This document shows positions 33,201 through 44,755 of a DNA stretch of 64,000 bases, one piece after another; position 1 is the stretch's first letter, and each line of letters opens with the position of its first letter. Below the pieces are notes generated by a model that had not been told where the DNA came from, did no database searches, and saw only the letters and a program-made list of their open reading frames with translations. Both the position numbers and the translations under genes were made by a program. The stretch comes from Zygnema cylindricum (lineage: Eukaryota > Streptophyta > Zygnematophyceae > Zygnematales > Zygnemataceae), in NCBI GenBank assembly GCA_037447655.1, contig JBBHKE010000457.1:28017-92016 (forward strand). Direction: 5' to 3'.

Positions 33201-34457
33201 TTTTTTGTAGTTGCGAGCTTGTCTGTTAAAGCGAATTATTGTCGCTGGACTAAGTTGTGACAGAATTGCCTTTTCCCTCTTCTTTCTTTCCATAGATTGT
33301 TTCCTCTCCCTTTACTGAATGTTTCAGGAGAATGTAGGGTCTTTTCCTCTTCTTTTCCTTTGATTTTAGCTTCTCCCTCTATTCAATGGTACGGGAGAGA
33401 GGTAGGCTCTTTCCTCCCTCTCTTCATTTACTTATTGTTACCTCTCCCACTCTTCTTTTACTTATTATTAGCCTGTCTCGCTCTTGAATGTTACAGGAGG
33501 ACGTTTCCGGAGCCCTAGGTTTTACGCCTCAGGCGAGTTCAGCGGCATGTTCAAATGCCCTGCTGGAGACAGCAGCGGCGTGCTGTCGTCCTTCTATGTG
33601 AGCATTTTCGACAATCTCTGACCCAAAACCACCATTTGCCATCGGTTGCAACCTGCAGTGGACGACTCTTGTTTGCACTGGTTTTACAAAATTACAGTTA
33701 AGCGCCCTCTAACCTCATGTCGTTCAAAACATCTGCGGGTGAGACTCTGACGTCAGCTTTTCCCACGTGTTGCCAGCTGTCCTCCCGAGAAGGCTACCAG
33801 ATCAACGGGCTGCCCGTACAGGACGAGATCGACTTCGAGTGGCTCGGCAACAACAAGGGCATCGTGCAGACGAACTATTACGTCAACGGAGTCGGCGGCC
33901 ACGAGCGCTGGATCAACCTCGGCTTCGACTGCTCGCTGGCGTTCCACCGATACTCCATCCGATACAGTCCGACGGAAATAGTGTGAGTGCACACCGACCA
34001 ACTCTGCCTGGGGAGGCGGCAGGGCTCAACTTTGTCTGTCTCAGTATCGGCTGCCAATGATTGGACTAAAACAGGAATAGCAAAATTGTTAAGTGAAAAT
34101 GTGTGGGACTATGCCTTTTGTAGTGAATCCATGGCAGCTTCACTATGCTCATTGTCCGACAGCCAAACGTGTTGCTTTCCTCGGTGGTGCCTTTCCACAC
34201 TATTTCCATGACGTACTCTGACCGTACATGTGTGCCTGCCGTACAGATGGCTGATCGACGGCAAAGTCGTCCAGGCGACTCGCGCGAAGGACGCGAAAAC
34301 GTACCCTAAGAAGCCCATGTTCCTCTACGCGTCCGTCTGGGACGCCAGCGGCGTGGCCAACGGCGCCTGGACAGGCGTGTGGAACGGCCGCGACGCGCCG
34401 TTCGTCGCGCAGTACCAGAAGATCCGCATCTCGCCCCTGTGGGAGCTGCGGAAATAG
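30230..34457 (+). CDS. Secreted tandem-GH16 (XTH/beta-glucanase-like) protein, right copy
   Basis: Exons: 30230-31613, 31886-31989, 32210-32400, 32781-33130, 33497-33597, 33777-33982 and 34247-34457; 848 residues. Exon trios 2-3-4 and 5-6-7 have matching intron phases (1, 0, 2) and matching sequence order: GGR(L/F)xSP, (K/F)CP(S/A)GDS, a (L)S(S/T) start, then (I/V)W. This shows that the two GH16 units arose by internal duplication. Unit 2 (exons 5-7) keeps DEIDFEWLG with nucleophile Glu727 and acid/base Glu731. Unit 1 (exons 2-4) has NSIFIEFPG and is probably inactive, perhaps binding glucan. The 1-24 signal peptide points to the wall or secretory path. The long exon 1 adds a VDS/EVDS acidic region (190-235 and around) and a four-Cys helical segment (320-413) that I cannot assign. 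Ordinary XTHs are about 280-300 residues with one domain, so this is an unusual architecture. Confidence 0.88.
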
Positions 34458-35849
34458 TAAACCTCATATCAAAGCTTAAAACATTTTTGTCCGACGGTCC
34501 GTTCATAAAGGACAGTAGTGATGCTTTAACAAATTTTGACTGCCGATCCTCTAAGGAAGTTCCTTTTGTATAGGGCTTTCAGAAGGTTGAACCAGGGTGA
34601 AGACATCTGCTTTAGGCTGCTGGCCTCAGAAGGCTTTATTAGAGTGGTAACAGTAAAAAGGCGTTCGTCTGCGTGCTCCATGCTGAGGCTCAGTTTAGGT
34701 CCTGCACTGCTTGTGCGGCGAACATTTGAATCAGTTGGAAGCTGTCCAGCGGAAGGAGGCCCTCGCTAGGGTTTTAGTAAAATGTATAGGTAAGACTGGA
34801 GGTTTTAGGAAAAGACTTGAGATGCAGTTTAGCAGAAAACAAAACAAAACTGTTTATGCTCATAATTCCTTAACAATAATACCGTTGTGCAGTGACCATC
34901 GAAATTTTTGTTATTGGTGATAGTCTTAGTGATGTGTTTTCAATAGCTGTGAGCTGATTTTACGATTTAAAGGATCAACTCTTCAGTTTAGCTTATATCT
35001 AGAAAAAGGTGAATTGTGAGAATTGAAGGAAACCTGCAGACCTTCTTGTATGTGTTGCCCCAGTTTGAGCCCTTGCAACAATATTGTCTTTTTCTGAATG
35101 ATTTGGCAAATGTGAGTGGTTTATCTTATGACATTCGGAAGTAAGCAAATTCTTAAGCGTAGTGCAAAATCTTTTCTTGAATGCACCTACAAATACTTGT
35201 CACTAGATAGCACATTTTGCTACTTTAAGCTTTGGAATTTTTCGGACGGGGTAAAATCAGAATAATGTTGGTCATGGCTCTTTATGCATCGAATGTTGTC
35301 TTTCATGTCATCGTGTGGCATGGTAAAGTTTCCTTCCCTCACACGTGCAAAAAGGAAACTGGACGCTACAGTACACGCAGAAGCTTTTTTATATCCTTTA
35401 AACAATTGTATCTCTTCATGGAAAAGTATCATAATACGAATCAAATTTGAAATTTCATAGTTCGTCCATACACGCGTAATGTATATTGAACTTTCTAATG
35501 CGGAGTGTACTTTTTTTATGACGCTTTTTTACTCGAAGCATGTAAACAAAACTTTTAGATTGTACGGAAAGGATGGACATCGCAGGTCCTGCAAACATTT
35601 TATTGATTTTATTTTAACATCTTGAAATATCCGTTCTCTGTCACGTCACCCGTCACATGATAGCAGTACGCTCCTCTGTACTCTCAAACGTCAATTCGCA
35701 CCTGTAAATGGTTCTCCGTACTTACTCCAAGTGCCGCTGCTTGCTATAAAGCCGCTTTATGTTTCCATGCAAAACAGACTCTTGAACCAATTAGAAATCG
35801 AAGCCTGTTTTTGGCAACATCAGCAAAGCAGGATTTTGGCAGCACCAAA
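34458..35849. other. 3' flank of the right GH16 gene and intergenic DNA
   Basis: Up to about 34850 this mirrors the left gene's 3' flank and probably includes the 3' UTR. From 34851 to 35849 the DNA is AT-rich and unique in the window, with no frame I would call. It ends at the 5' LTR of Copia-1. Confidence 0.45.
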
Positions 35850-36294
35850 TGTTAAGGGACATTTAGCGTCAATTTATTTTTGTCTTGTCCGTACTTTTCT
35901 TACGTCGGTCAAGTCTTGTTGACCGGCTTATCCGGACGTCTCACTTTTGGTCTTGTCCGTACTTCCATATGTCGGTCCAGTCATTTGTACTTTTTCGTTA
36001 CGTACGTCGGTCTAGTCTTTTTACATACAAGTCCTTTGACCGTCGGTCCAGTCTTTTGGGCGACGGTCCAGTCTTTTGTCTTACATACATTTATTAGAAT
36101 CTAGACTAGGATACATTTGTTACCGCGCACCGTAGAACGTTTAGACTCCACAGTAATTAGCACTGTATATTTTGTATATAAGTGACTCTTCTCACTTAAT
36201 GAAATCATCCCAAATACAAATCAATTTCTCTTTCAAATGCATTGATCTTTCTCTTGTGTATAATTTCATGGCATCCGCCAATCCACCTCCAATA
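35850..36294 (+). repeat. Copia-1 5' LTR
   Basis: 445 bp. It starts TGTTAAGGG and ends CCACCTCCAATA, followed by the primer site. TATATA at 36175-36180 is a likely promoter. The LTR includes the gag ATG at 36268 and the first nine codons of gag. Its pair is 59954-60420. Confidence 0.85.
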
Positions 36295-37854
36295 GGTTAT
36301 GGGCCCGGCCATGCCACTTCTAATAGCATCCAGAAGTTTGATGGCCAAAACTTCTATGATTGGTCTTTTTCAGCCATGCATTTTTTCAAACACGAGAAGA
36401 TTTGGGATCACTTTATAGGAATTTCAAAACCTCCTACTCTTTCCTCTACTGATACACCAGCACAAAAAGCTAGCAAGGAGTTGGAAATAGCTACATGGAA
36501 ACAAAAGGATGAGGATGCGCACGCTCGCCTAGTAATGTCACTTACTACTGAACGCACTCGTCTTATTCGTGGCACCTCTTCTTCCGCCGAGGCTTGGAAT
36601 CGTCTTCAAGCGGCTTATATTCAAACCGGATGGGTCGCCCGCCGAATTCAAAAACGAGCATTTTTCAATTCCATCAAAAAGCCAACGGACTCCATGCAAG
36701 ATTGGATAAGCACGGTCGAATTGTCGGCCGGAAAGTGCACCATGATTGGCGTGCAGCTTTCCGACGAGGATCTATCCTCTACCCTTTTGGGAGGACTTCC
36801 TGAAACCTTTTCCCCTTTCATTTTTTCGTTTGACAATCTAGACCAATCCATTCCCTTTCACTCCCTTTGTACTAAACTTTTGCATGAAGAGACAAAAAAT
36901 CTTTCTTTTTCTGCTCCAAATCTCTCTCATGCAAATGCCTTTGTTGCTGCAAATCACACATCTAACTCAGGGGGGGTGCAACGTTTATTTTGTGCTTATT
37001 GCAAAATAAAGGGACACGCCATTGAAGAATGTCGCAAATTGGCTAGGCGCAAAGCAGCCGAGGCTTCCAATCCCACCAAAAATAGTAAGAATGCCAAAAT
37101 CGCCCAAGCCACCCCACCGGTCCTTCCCACCCCTCCACCCCCTCCGCAGCTTTCTTATGCTCCATATTTTTCCTATCCTTATCCCTTTCCTCATTCTCCA
37201 CACCTCCCTCAATCTTCTAACGCCGCGGCGCATTATGCCTCCTCAAACTTTGTTAACCTCCCTTGGCGGGTTGTTCCCCCCTCTCATTTTCCCTCTAATT
37301 CTCCCACACCAATAGCTACCCCTTTTATACTCCTTGCCTCACCAGAATTCGGATATTATGATGTCGCACATTCTGTCCCTACGGAAACTCAATTTCCACA
37401 AGGGTACGTTTTTTCATCTCACACCCCAGACGATTGGCTAATCGACATTGGTGCTAGTCACCACCTGTCACCCAAATCAGATTGGTTCACTCACCTTTGT
37501 CCTTTATCATCTCCTATGCAGATTCGCTTTGGAGACGACCGCATTCTATTGGCTACTCATTCTAACGACGTACACGTCCCTAATGCGTTTGTCCACATTC
37601 GCAACGTACTTTTTGTACCCGGTCTAGCTAGAAATATATTTTCTGTGAAAGTGGCCACGTCTGACGGTTTAAGGGCTAAATTTAACAATGATAGAGTAAC
37701 GTTTATTGATAACAAAGACCATGGTACTATAGGTTTTGGCGTAGCACACGATTCTATGTACGTCCTAAAACCTTATAGTACACCAAAAATATTTGCTTTA
37801 AATGCTAGCGTTGAAAGTTTCACTTTGGCATTTAAGATACGGTCATTTGAATGA
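36268..37854 (+). pseudogene. Copia-1 gag and protease, interrupted
   Basis: The capsid region is followed by a zinc knuckle CAYCKIKGHAIEEC (CX2CX4HX4C). A protease-type motif reads WLIDIGASHH, with the catalytic Asp kept but Ile in the position normally Thr or Ser. Near 37815-37825 the frame slips: the WH.R.GH motif of the integrase leader is present in the +1 frame, so translation in the original frame runs into a stop at 37854. Copia-2 begins six bases later. The start codon lies inside the LTR. Confidence 0.85.
36295..36306 (+). other. Copia-1 primer-binding site
   Basis: GGTTATGGGCCC follows the LTR end and is complementary to the anticodon arm of plant initiator tRNA-Met (GGGCCCAUAACC). 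It is not complementary to the tRNA 3' end. It lies within the gag reading frame. Confidence 0.7.
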
Positions 37855-37859
37855 CGATA

Positions 37860-38741
37860 TGCAATTCTGTGGTCTCCATTGACCCAAAGAATGAGTAGCC
37901 TATGTAAAGCCTTTAGGATAATACTTGCCCCTTCTACTTTCCCGCTGAATAAGCGCCGCCTAGGCACACAAATATTCTGACCACTCTCACCCCTGTGAGG
38001 ACATGACTCCCTTGAGTCAAACGCAAAAAGAATGACTAAATTTGCTTCCCTGAGCAGTAAGTTATGGCTGGTCAAAGATGACCTTTATACTTACAAGCTC
38101 TCTTAGAGAGAGGTACCTAAATTTCACTAAGTCCTGGTCTGCCTATTTACGACTGCCTACGACTAAACACTAGTCCAATAGAAACACTATATAGTACAAG
38201 AAGGTACACTAGACGATGTATTTATTGTACGGCCATTGTACGACATGGCTTTCAAAGTGACGCCTGTCAAAACGGAAGCCATGGTTCATCCTCCCATCTT
38301 CTTCGGTATCCAGTAGTATGGTGACCCTATCCCCAAAGGCCGCCGAAATTTTATTGCGGGTGGCGGCTGCAATTGTGGCCGTCCGATCATTTGTATTTAT
38401 GTGGCTTCGATTCATTTTCATGCATGAATTGATTAATGCGTGTTTTCGTTAGTCTGCTGCAAATTAGTATGTTTAACAAATAGGTAGATTTGCGTGAAAC
38501 GTAATACGTATATTGTTTCGCTAGTGCCACAATGGATAAGGCTTAGGTCTATATAGTAATCTGTAGACCCTGGTTCAAATCTGGCCATAGGCAGTATTTT
38601 GCTACAAATAATAAAATACCTTCTATTTCATTCTACCTCCTTCTAAATGACGCGGCAGCCATGGTGTGCCTTTGGTTCTCTCTTTCTCTCTCATTACATT
38701 CTAAAATATAGAAATGAACTATTAATTACCTCTTTTCAACA
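37860..38741 (-). repeat. Copia-2 3' LTR
   Basis: In element orientation it starts TGTTGAAAAGAGG and ends AATTGCA. Like the other LTRs here it runs into the first codons of gag (complement of ATGGAGACCACA at 37879 and below). It contains a tRNA-like Pol III box pair at 38518-38590. Confidence 0.8.
38515..38592 (+). other. tRNA-like segment in Copia-2 3' LTR
   Basis: On plus: GTGCCACAATGGATAAGGC, resembling a tRNA D-arm/box A, then 48 bp later GGTTCAAATCT, resembling box B and the T-arm. The order and spacing fit a tRNA-Arg-type sequence or a SINE head. The acceptor stem is not recognisable, so this is not a functional tRNA gene. A better kept copy is at 43902-43980. Confidence 0.5.
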
Positions 38742-38820
38742 GTTTGCGTACTTTGCCAAATCTTGTAACCGGATTAAATTCATTTTCTAACAAATCTTTG
38801 GATTTTTTTCATGGTTGCGT

Positions 38821-41800
38821 CAACTTAGGGGAAGGTTCTGGTTTTGTCATCATGTCTGCAATCTTTTCTTTATCAGTTTTATGAACCAGTTTAATGATTT
38901 TATTTTCAACCTTCTCTTTGACAAAGCGTAGTCTAATATCCATATGCCTAGCTTTGAAGTGATGTTTCGGACTAGCTGCAACAGAGATAGCAACTTGATT
39001 ATCACAAAAAACATTCTGAGTTCCTGTTTTTCATGAACCCAAGTTCTTCAAGAAGAGATTTCACCCACATTAATTCTTTGGTGGCAGCGCAGGAAGCCAT
39101 GTATTCAGCCTCCATAGTGGACTGAGCAACTACTTTATGTTGCTTGCTACTCCAACAGCATGCACCACATCTAATTTGCAACACATATCAAGTCGTACAC
39201 CGCTTTAAAGGCACATCTCCATAACTGGCATCACTCCAGGTTGTGATGTCAGTGTGCTCCCCTGCAAAATGCAACCACAATTCCCTTGTCCCCACAAGAT
39301 ACCTCATCACCCTTTTGGCAGCCTCCCAGTCTCTCTTTCTTGGTTCATTTAGACTCTTGCTGAGGACTCCTACGGCTGCAGCTATATCCGGCCGGGTATG
39401 ATTCATAAAATATATTAAACTGCCTACAATCTGACAATAAGGGATATTTTCCATAAATCTTCTTTCTATCTCATCTATCTCATCATTAATGATCAATATT
39501 CCTCCCTCTTCACTCCCCTCACACACTTTATTCAAACCCATATGAGTAGTACATCGGTTTGCTTTCTCCATTTGAAATTTTTCTAGCATATTACTAATTG
39601 CTTCTTTCTGAGAGAGTCTTATAATCCTGTTCCCTCTATCTCTCTCCATTTGAATTCCCAAAATGTACTTTGCTTCGCCGAGATCTTTCATGTCAAAACG
39701 GCTTCTAAGATCCCGTTTTAGTTTGTTAATTTTATCTAAGAACTTGCTTAAGACCAACAAATCATCCACATAAATAGCAATAAATATCACTCCATCCTCA
39801 TCCTCAAATAAATATGTGGAGTGATCTGAACTAATTCTGATATACCCCAAACCGGTCAGAAATTCGTCGAGCTTTATATTCCACTGTCGCGGGGCTTGCT
39901 TAAGCCCACTGAGTGATTTTATCAGTTTGCAAACTTTGTTTTCTTCCCCACTTTCCACGAATCCTTCCGGTTGCCTCATGTAAATTTCTTCTTCCAACTC
40001 TCCGAGCAAAATGACCGTTTTAATATCCATCTGGTGGATTTCCATATCCTCCGCTGCGGCTATACTTAAAAGGATTTTAACAGAAGGAAATCTGACTACA
40101 GGTGCAAAGGTTTCTTCGTAGTCTATCCCCTCTTTCTGAGTATAACCTTTTGCAACTAACCTAGCTTTGTACCTCTCAATGGTATTATCCGAGTTTAATT
40201 TAAGTTTAAAAACCCACTTCATCCGATCGATTTTCGGTCCGGTGGACAATCTACCAACTCCCATGTATTGGCTTCCATGATAGAGGCCATTTCTTAATTT
40301 ATAGCTGTGATCCACCGGCTACTTTCTGGAGTGTTTATGGCCTCTAAGTAAGTCTGAGGTTCATTTGGGTGAGACATCTTTGTGAGTTGGTTATTTACTT
40401 GTCTTTCTTGAAGTTGTTTACTACTTCTTCTTCCCCCTTCAAAATCGGACGCCGGTATGGAAGGCATCCTTGAGTTTCGTTTAGGGAGATTTTCAGCTGC
40501 CCTATCTTCCAATTCCGGTGTCTTATTAAGTTCCTCATCGGTTTTCACTTTGTATTGTGGCGTTGCCTCGGATGTTGTCCTTTCCTCCTTCTCCTTTGGT
40601 AGATTTGCAAATTTTTTTTTTCTCCCTCTTTTTTCCCTTCATTTTCAAAGTCAAAGTCAAAAAACTGATCCATTTCAAATCTGATTTTGACTTCCTTATT
40701 ATATTTGAATGGATCAATGGACTTCTCTTCATTCATCACCACTATGTGTTTTACCAAAATTATATCTGTCTTTTTCAAGTCATACACTCGGTATCCTTTT
40801 GTGCTCTCATCATATCCTACAAGATATCCTGGCTTCCCTCTCCCCTCTAACTTCCATTTAGTCTTATCGAAATCCAAACTGTAGACTTGACTTCCAAACA
40901 CTCTCGAACTAGACAAATTAGGCTTTCTTCCTGTCCACCTCTCATACGGAGTTTCCTCCTTATTTGCTGAAGTTAGGACTCTATTTTTGATGAAATTAGC
41001 ATAGTTCATAGACTCTGCCAAAAACTGCAACCCTATCCTCTTATTAGTTAACATATTTTTGGACATATCTCCTAAAGTTATATTAACTCTTTCTGCTACT
41101 CCATTTTGTTTTGGATTATAGGGAACAGTTTTCTCATGATGAATTCCTTCTTCCTTAAGATATTCTTCAAATTCCCTTGAGGTGTATTCTTTCCCATTAT
41201 CGCTTCTTATCTCTTTTATTGAGGTTTTGTGTAGTTTTTCACTCCATACTTTATACTCTTTGAAACATCTCAATACCTCTGACTTATGTTTGAGAAAGTA
41301 TACCTTCGTGTATGTAGACCAATCATCTGTGATAGTTAACATCCACCTCTTCCCCCCATGTGAAGCATATCTAGCACGTCCCCAAACATCAGTGTGAATT
41401 AGATCCAATACTTTCTCTCTCCTAAATGTGGTTGCCTTTGGAAATAGAAGTCTATGAATCTTCCCTTGGGCACATCCACTGCAATCATCAAAGGACTCAT
41501 CATCCTCAAAAGTAATACCCTCCACTATTCTTTTTTTTTCATTTTCTTTAATCTATCTAGATGCACATGTCCCAACCTTTTGTGCCAAAGCATCATCTCA
41601 CTTGCACACGAAATAGAGAACACTCTTTTCATTGCAAAGAACAATTATGAACATTCCCTGACTGCCCTTCTCAGCTATGAAATAAACCTCATTATCAAAG
41701 CTTGCTGTGAAGATTCCTTTCCTAGTTCCTGTTTCAAACTCCTTTTCATCTAAGACAGCTGTTGAAACCAAGTTCTTACTAAGCTGTGGAATGTAAAGAA

Positions 41801-43213
41801 CGTCTAAGAGTGTTACAATTGAGGCCTTTCCATCAACTACAACCTTCAAGTCAACAGTTCCAACAAGACTTGTGGTTTGTACTCTACCATCTGCGTACTC
41901 TATCTCAACTGTTGGAATCTTTCTCAGTTTACTGAACCACCTTTTATCTTTGCACATATGCATTGAGGCCCTTGAGTCTACCAATCTTCAGGTTGATCCC
42001 TCTTACCACCGAAAGCACACTTTTGTCTTTGTGGAATGTCAACATACTTTTCAATGTTTTTCGGATTAAGAAGAAGCTCCTCAAGCTCCTCAAGCTCCTC
42101 TTCCTGTTCAGTTTCTTCGTTCTCTTCCTTATCATGAACTTGAGTTAGGAAAGCATTTTTCTTTCCTCCATTTCTTGAGGTCCCTTGCCCATCTTTTTGT
42201 TGAAGATCTGCAAGTTTGCCACAATCTGCCATATAGTGTCCCGGTTTCTTGCACAAGTGACATAATCCTCCTCGAGAAGTTCCTCTCCCTTGTCTATCAA
42301 ATCTGCCACCTCTTTGTCCTTTTCCTCCAAAGTTTCGATAGGGATCTTTCTCTCTCTCCTCATCAGGCTTCCGCCAATCAGCTCTTACAGATAATGCTTG
42401 AACACTTGGACTCCCTCTCCTAAGCTCTATGGTGCTTTCTTTCACAAAAATCATTCCCACTGTGTCATCCCAATTCCAATTGCTATCTCCTATTTCATGC
42501 AATCGATTAATGATATTCTTATACTCTTTAGGTAGTTTCATCATTAATGTCTTCACTCTTTGTCTCTCAGACCATGAGTTACCTGCACTCTTTAGCTCTC
42601 CAAATAATGCTCCTAAATCATTGCAATTATTATTCATGCTTCCTCCCTTATAAATAAAAGCTGCAATCTTGTTTTCTGCCAACTGTTGCTGCTGCAATGT
42701 TCCACTCTTATATTTGTCAACTAGTGATATCCAAATCTGAGATGAATATTTGACATGCATAAAAGAAATGGCAATGCCCTTTGCTACACTTTTAAGAATT
42801 AAGAGCTTAGCAACCTTGTCTTTGTAGTTCCACTTTCCATACTCTGATCTTTCGATATGAACCCTTGTCGCCGTTGTTGTTGGTGGTGCTGCGGATATCG
42901 CCTTTAGCAATGGTGTCACTTCAATTGTAACTCCTCCCATTTTTCTTTCCATGACAATCTCCTCTCCTTCCTCGTCTTCATCCTCAGTGATGGTGGCACC
43001 AATTCTACCTACTGTAGAGGCGAAGGTGCCAAAAAAACGCGTTCCTCCAAACCCAGGTGGAGGTGGGCATCGAACTTGTCCGGACACTATGCCCCATAGG
43101 TGTTTCTCAAATTGTTCTCCCTCCATCATCATTTCCCAATAAATAAAGTCTGATCCATCAAATATGGGCACCCTAGACGGTGGGCCCATAACTTGCAATT
43201 TTGTGGTCTCCAT
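38821..43213 (-). pseudogene. Copia-2 gag-pol remnants
   Basis: Read on minus: gag starts at 43213 and carries a zinc knuckle (CHLCKKPGHYMADC). The protease region (41984-41598) has VDSRAS where DSGAS is expected. Integrase (41525-40545) has the CSGCAQGK zinc-finger half and a D...D...E core. RT is 40548-39188 with YVDDLL, and part of RNase H is 39184-38830. Breaks: frame changes near 41980, 41540 and 40320, and in-frame stops near 41598 and 39188. RNase H is cut off at the SPKL position. The element cannot make its proteins. Confidence 0.85.
43178..43192 (-). other. Copia-2 primer-binding site
   Basis: In element orientation GTTATGGGCCCACC, an exact 14-base complement of the initiator tRNA-Met anticodon arm (GGUGGGCCCAUAAC). 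It is inside the gag frame, where it encodes V-M-G-P-P. Confidence 0.75.
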
Positions 43214-44123
43214 TGACCCAAAGAATGAGCAGCCTATGTAAAGCCTCTAAGATAATACTTGCCCCTTCTACTTTCCCGCTGAATAAGCGCAGCCCAGGCA
43301 CACAAATATTCTGACCACTCTCACCCCTGTGAGGACAAGTCTCCCCTGAGTAAAACGCAAAAAGAATCACTGAACCCTGAGTCAAACGCAAAAAGAATCA
43401 CTGAATTTGCTCCCTTGAGCAGTAAGTTATGGCTAGTCAAAAATGACCTTTATAGTTACAAGCTCTCTTAGAGAGAGGTACCTAAATTTCACTAAGTCCT
43501 GGTCTGCCTACTTACGACTGCCTACTACTAAACCTTAGTCCAATAGAAACATTATATACTACAAGAAGGTACACTAGGCGATATACTTATTGTACGACCA
43601 TTATACTACATGGCTTTCAAAGTGACGCCTGTCAAAACGGGAGCCATGGTTCATCCTCCCATCTTCTTCGGTATTGAATAGTATATTGCCACGTGGCGTT
43701 GCGTGACGCTATCCCCAAAGGTCGCCAAAAGTTTATTGTGGGTGGCAGCTACATTTGTGGCCGTCCGATCATTTCTATTTATGGGGCTTCGATTTGTTTC
43801 CATGCATGAATTGATTAATGCGTGTTTTCGTTAGTCTGCTGCAAATTAGTCTGTTTAACAAATAGGTAGATTTGCGTGAAACGTAATACATATATCGTTT
43901 CGCTAGTGCCATAATGGATAAGGCTTAGGTCTATATAGTAATCTGTAGACCCCGGTTCAAATCCGGCCAAAGGCAGTATTTTGCTACAAATAATAAAATA
44001 CCTTCTATTTCATTCCACCTCCTTCTAAATGACGCGGCAGCCATGGCGTGCCTTTGGTTCTCTCTTTCTCTCTCTTTACATTCTAAAATATAGAAGTGAA
44101 CTATTAATTACCTCTTTTCAACA
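43193..44123 (-). repeat. Copia-2 5' LTR
   Basis: 931 bp. It is longer than its pair because of small duplications, for example a repeated CAAACGCAAAAAGAATCACT phrase at about 43340-43402. It includes the tRNA-like segment at 43902-43980 (box B GGTTCAAATCC, 43954-43964) and the gag start. Confidence 0.8.
43902..43980 (+). other. tRNA-like segment in Copia-2 5' LTR
   Basis: Box A-like GTGCCATAATGGATAAGGC is followed by a GGTCTA...TAGACC stem-like pair and CCGGTTCAAATCCGG, a well-formed T-arm. This is the closest thing to a tRNA in the window. It reads opposite to the element. The acceptor stem pairs poorly, so I treat it as a SINE- or tRNA-derived insertion in the LTR. Confidence 0.5.
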
Positions 44124-44560
44124 GTTTGCGTACTTTGCCAAATCTTGTAACCGGATTAAATTCATTTTCTAACAAATCTTTGGATTTTTGTCATGGTTGC
44201 GTGCAAGGCAAAATAACGCATCACCATTTTCCCACTAGCACTTCTGAAATTACTCAACCACTTGCACTTGTACATACTGACGTGTGTGGTCCGATGTGCA
44301 TGCGCAGCTACAATGGATCTCTGTATTTTGTCTATTTCATTGACCACGCTACTCGTTTTTCACACGTGTATCCAATATGTCATAAATCTGACGCATTTGG
44401 ATGTTTTCAGGAATTTAAGGCCTTGGCAGAAAATTTTCACAAGAAATGAATCAAGGGATTGCGAAGCGACAACGGTGGCGATTTTTTTTCCGCTCAATTT
44501 TCAAATTTTCTTACGAAACACGGAATCGCGCGTCACTTAACAGCGCCTCGTACGCCCCAA
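44124..44560 (+). pseudogene. Copia-1 integrase, first part
   Basis: Starts inside the GAG-pre-integrase domain: zinc-finger half CHGCVQGK, then HTDVCGP with the first catalytic Asp. The second Asp is in LRSDNGG further on. An in-frame TGA at 44447-44449 interrupts it. The frame then continues to 44560, where a Copia-2-type LTR fragment cuts in just after the TAPRTPQ segment. Confidence 0.8.
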
Positions 44561-44561
44561 C

Positions 44562-44745
44562 TGCAATTCTGTGTCCTCCATTGGACTACAGAATACAGGA
44601 AGCCTCTAGATAGTATTTAACTAACCCACTTTAAGCCACGACCACTTCTGCCGAAGAAGGCAAACTGACAATTTGACTGCACCCCTGTGCAGCTTAGACT
44701 CCCATGAGTCCGTAGCAAAAAGAATCCTACTAACGCTTTACCCAA
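44562..44745 (-). mobile_element. Copia-2-type LTR fragment in Copia-1 integrase
   Basis: Starts TGCAATTCTGTG(T)CCTCCAT like the end of the Copia-2 LTR and shares its CACCCCTGTG and AAAAAGAATC blocks over about 185 bp, with many changes. It is truncated and has no clear duplication. The Copia-1 sequence that should link the integrase core to its C-terminal part is partly missing here. Confidence 0.65.
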
Positions 44746-44755
44746 ATCTACTCCA

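Larger units (their letters stand above)
28652..34850. repeat. Right outer arm of large inverted repeat (GH16 arm)
   Basis: Reverse complement of 2003-7484 at about 97% by eye, interrupted by the hAT-like element at 28854-29560. The very high identity begins exactly where the PIF-like element ends. The next block inward (19206-21265) is much less similar to its partner. Confidence 0.85.
37860..44123 (-). mobile_element. Copia-2: decayed copia element inserted in Copia-1
   Basis: Minus-strand element. The 3' LTR is 37860-38741 (882 bp), the 5' LTR 43193-44123 (931 bp). Its internal part lies between 38821 and 43192. The flanking Copia-1 sequence joins in frame across the insertion without a visible target duplication. 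Next to the 3' LTR, 79 bp of Copia-1 integrase-leader DNA (38742-38820) sits where the end of RNase H and the purine tract should be (see findings). It is related to Copia-3 in gag and LTR end. Confidence 0.88.
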
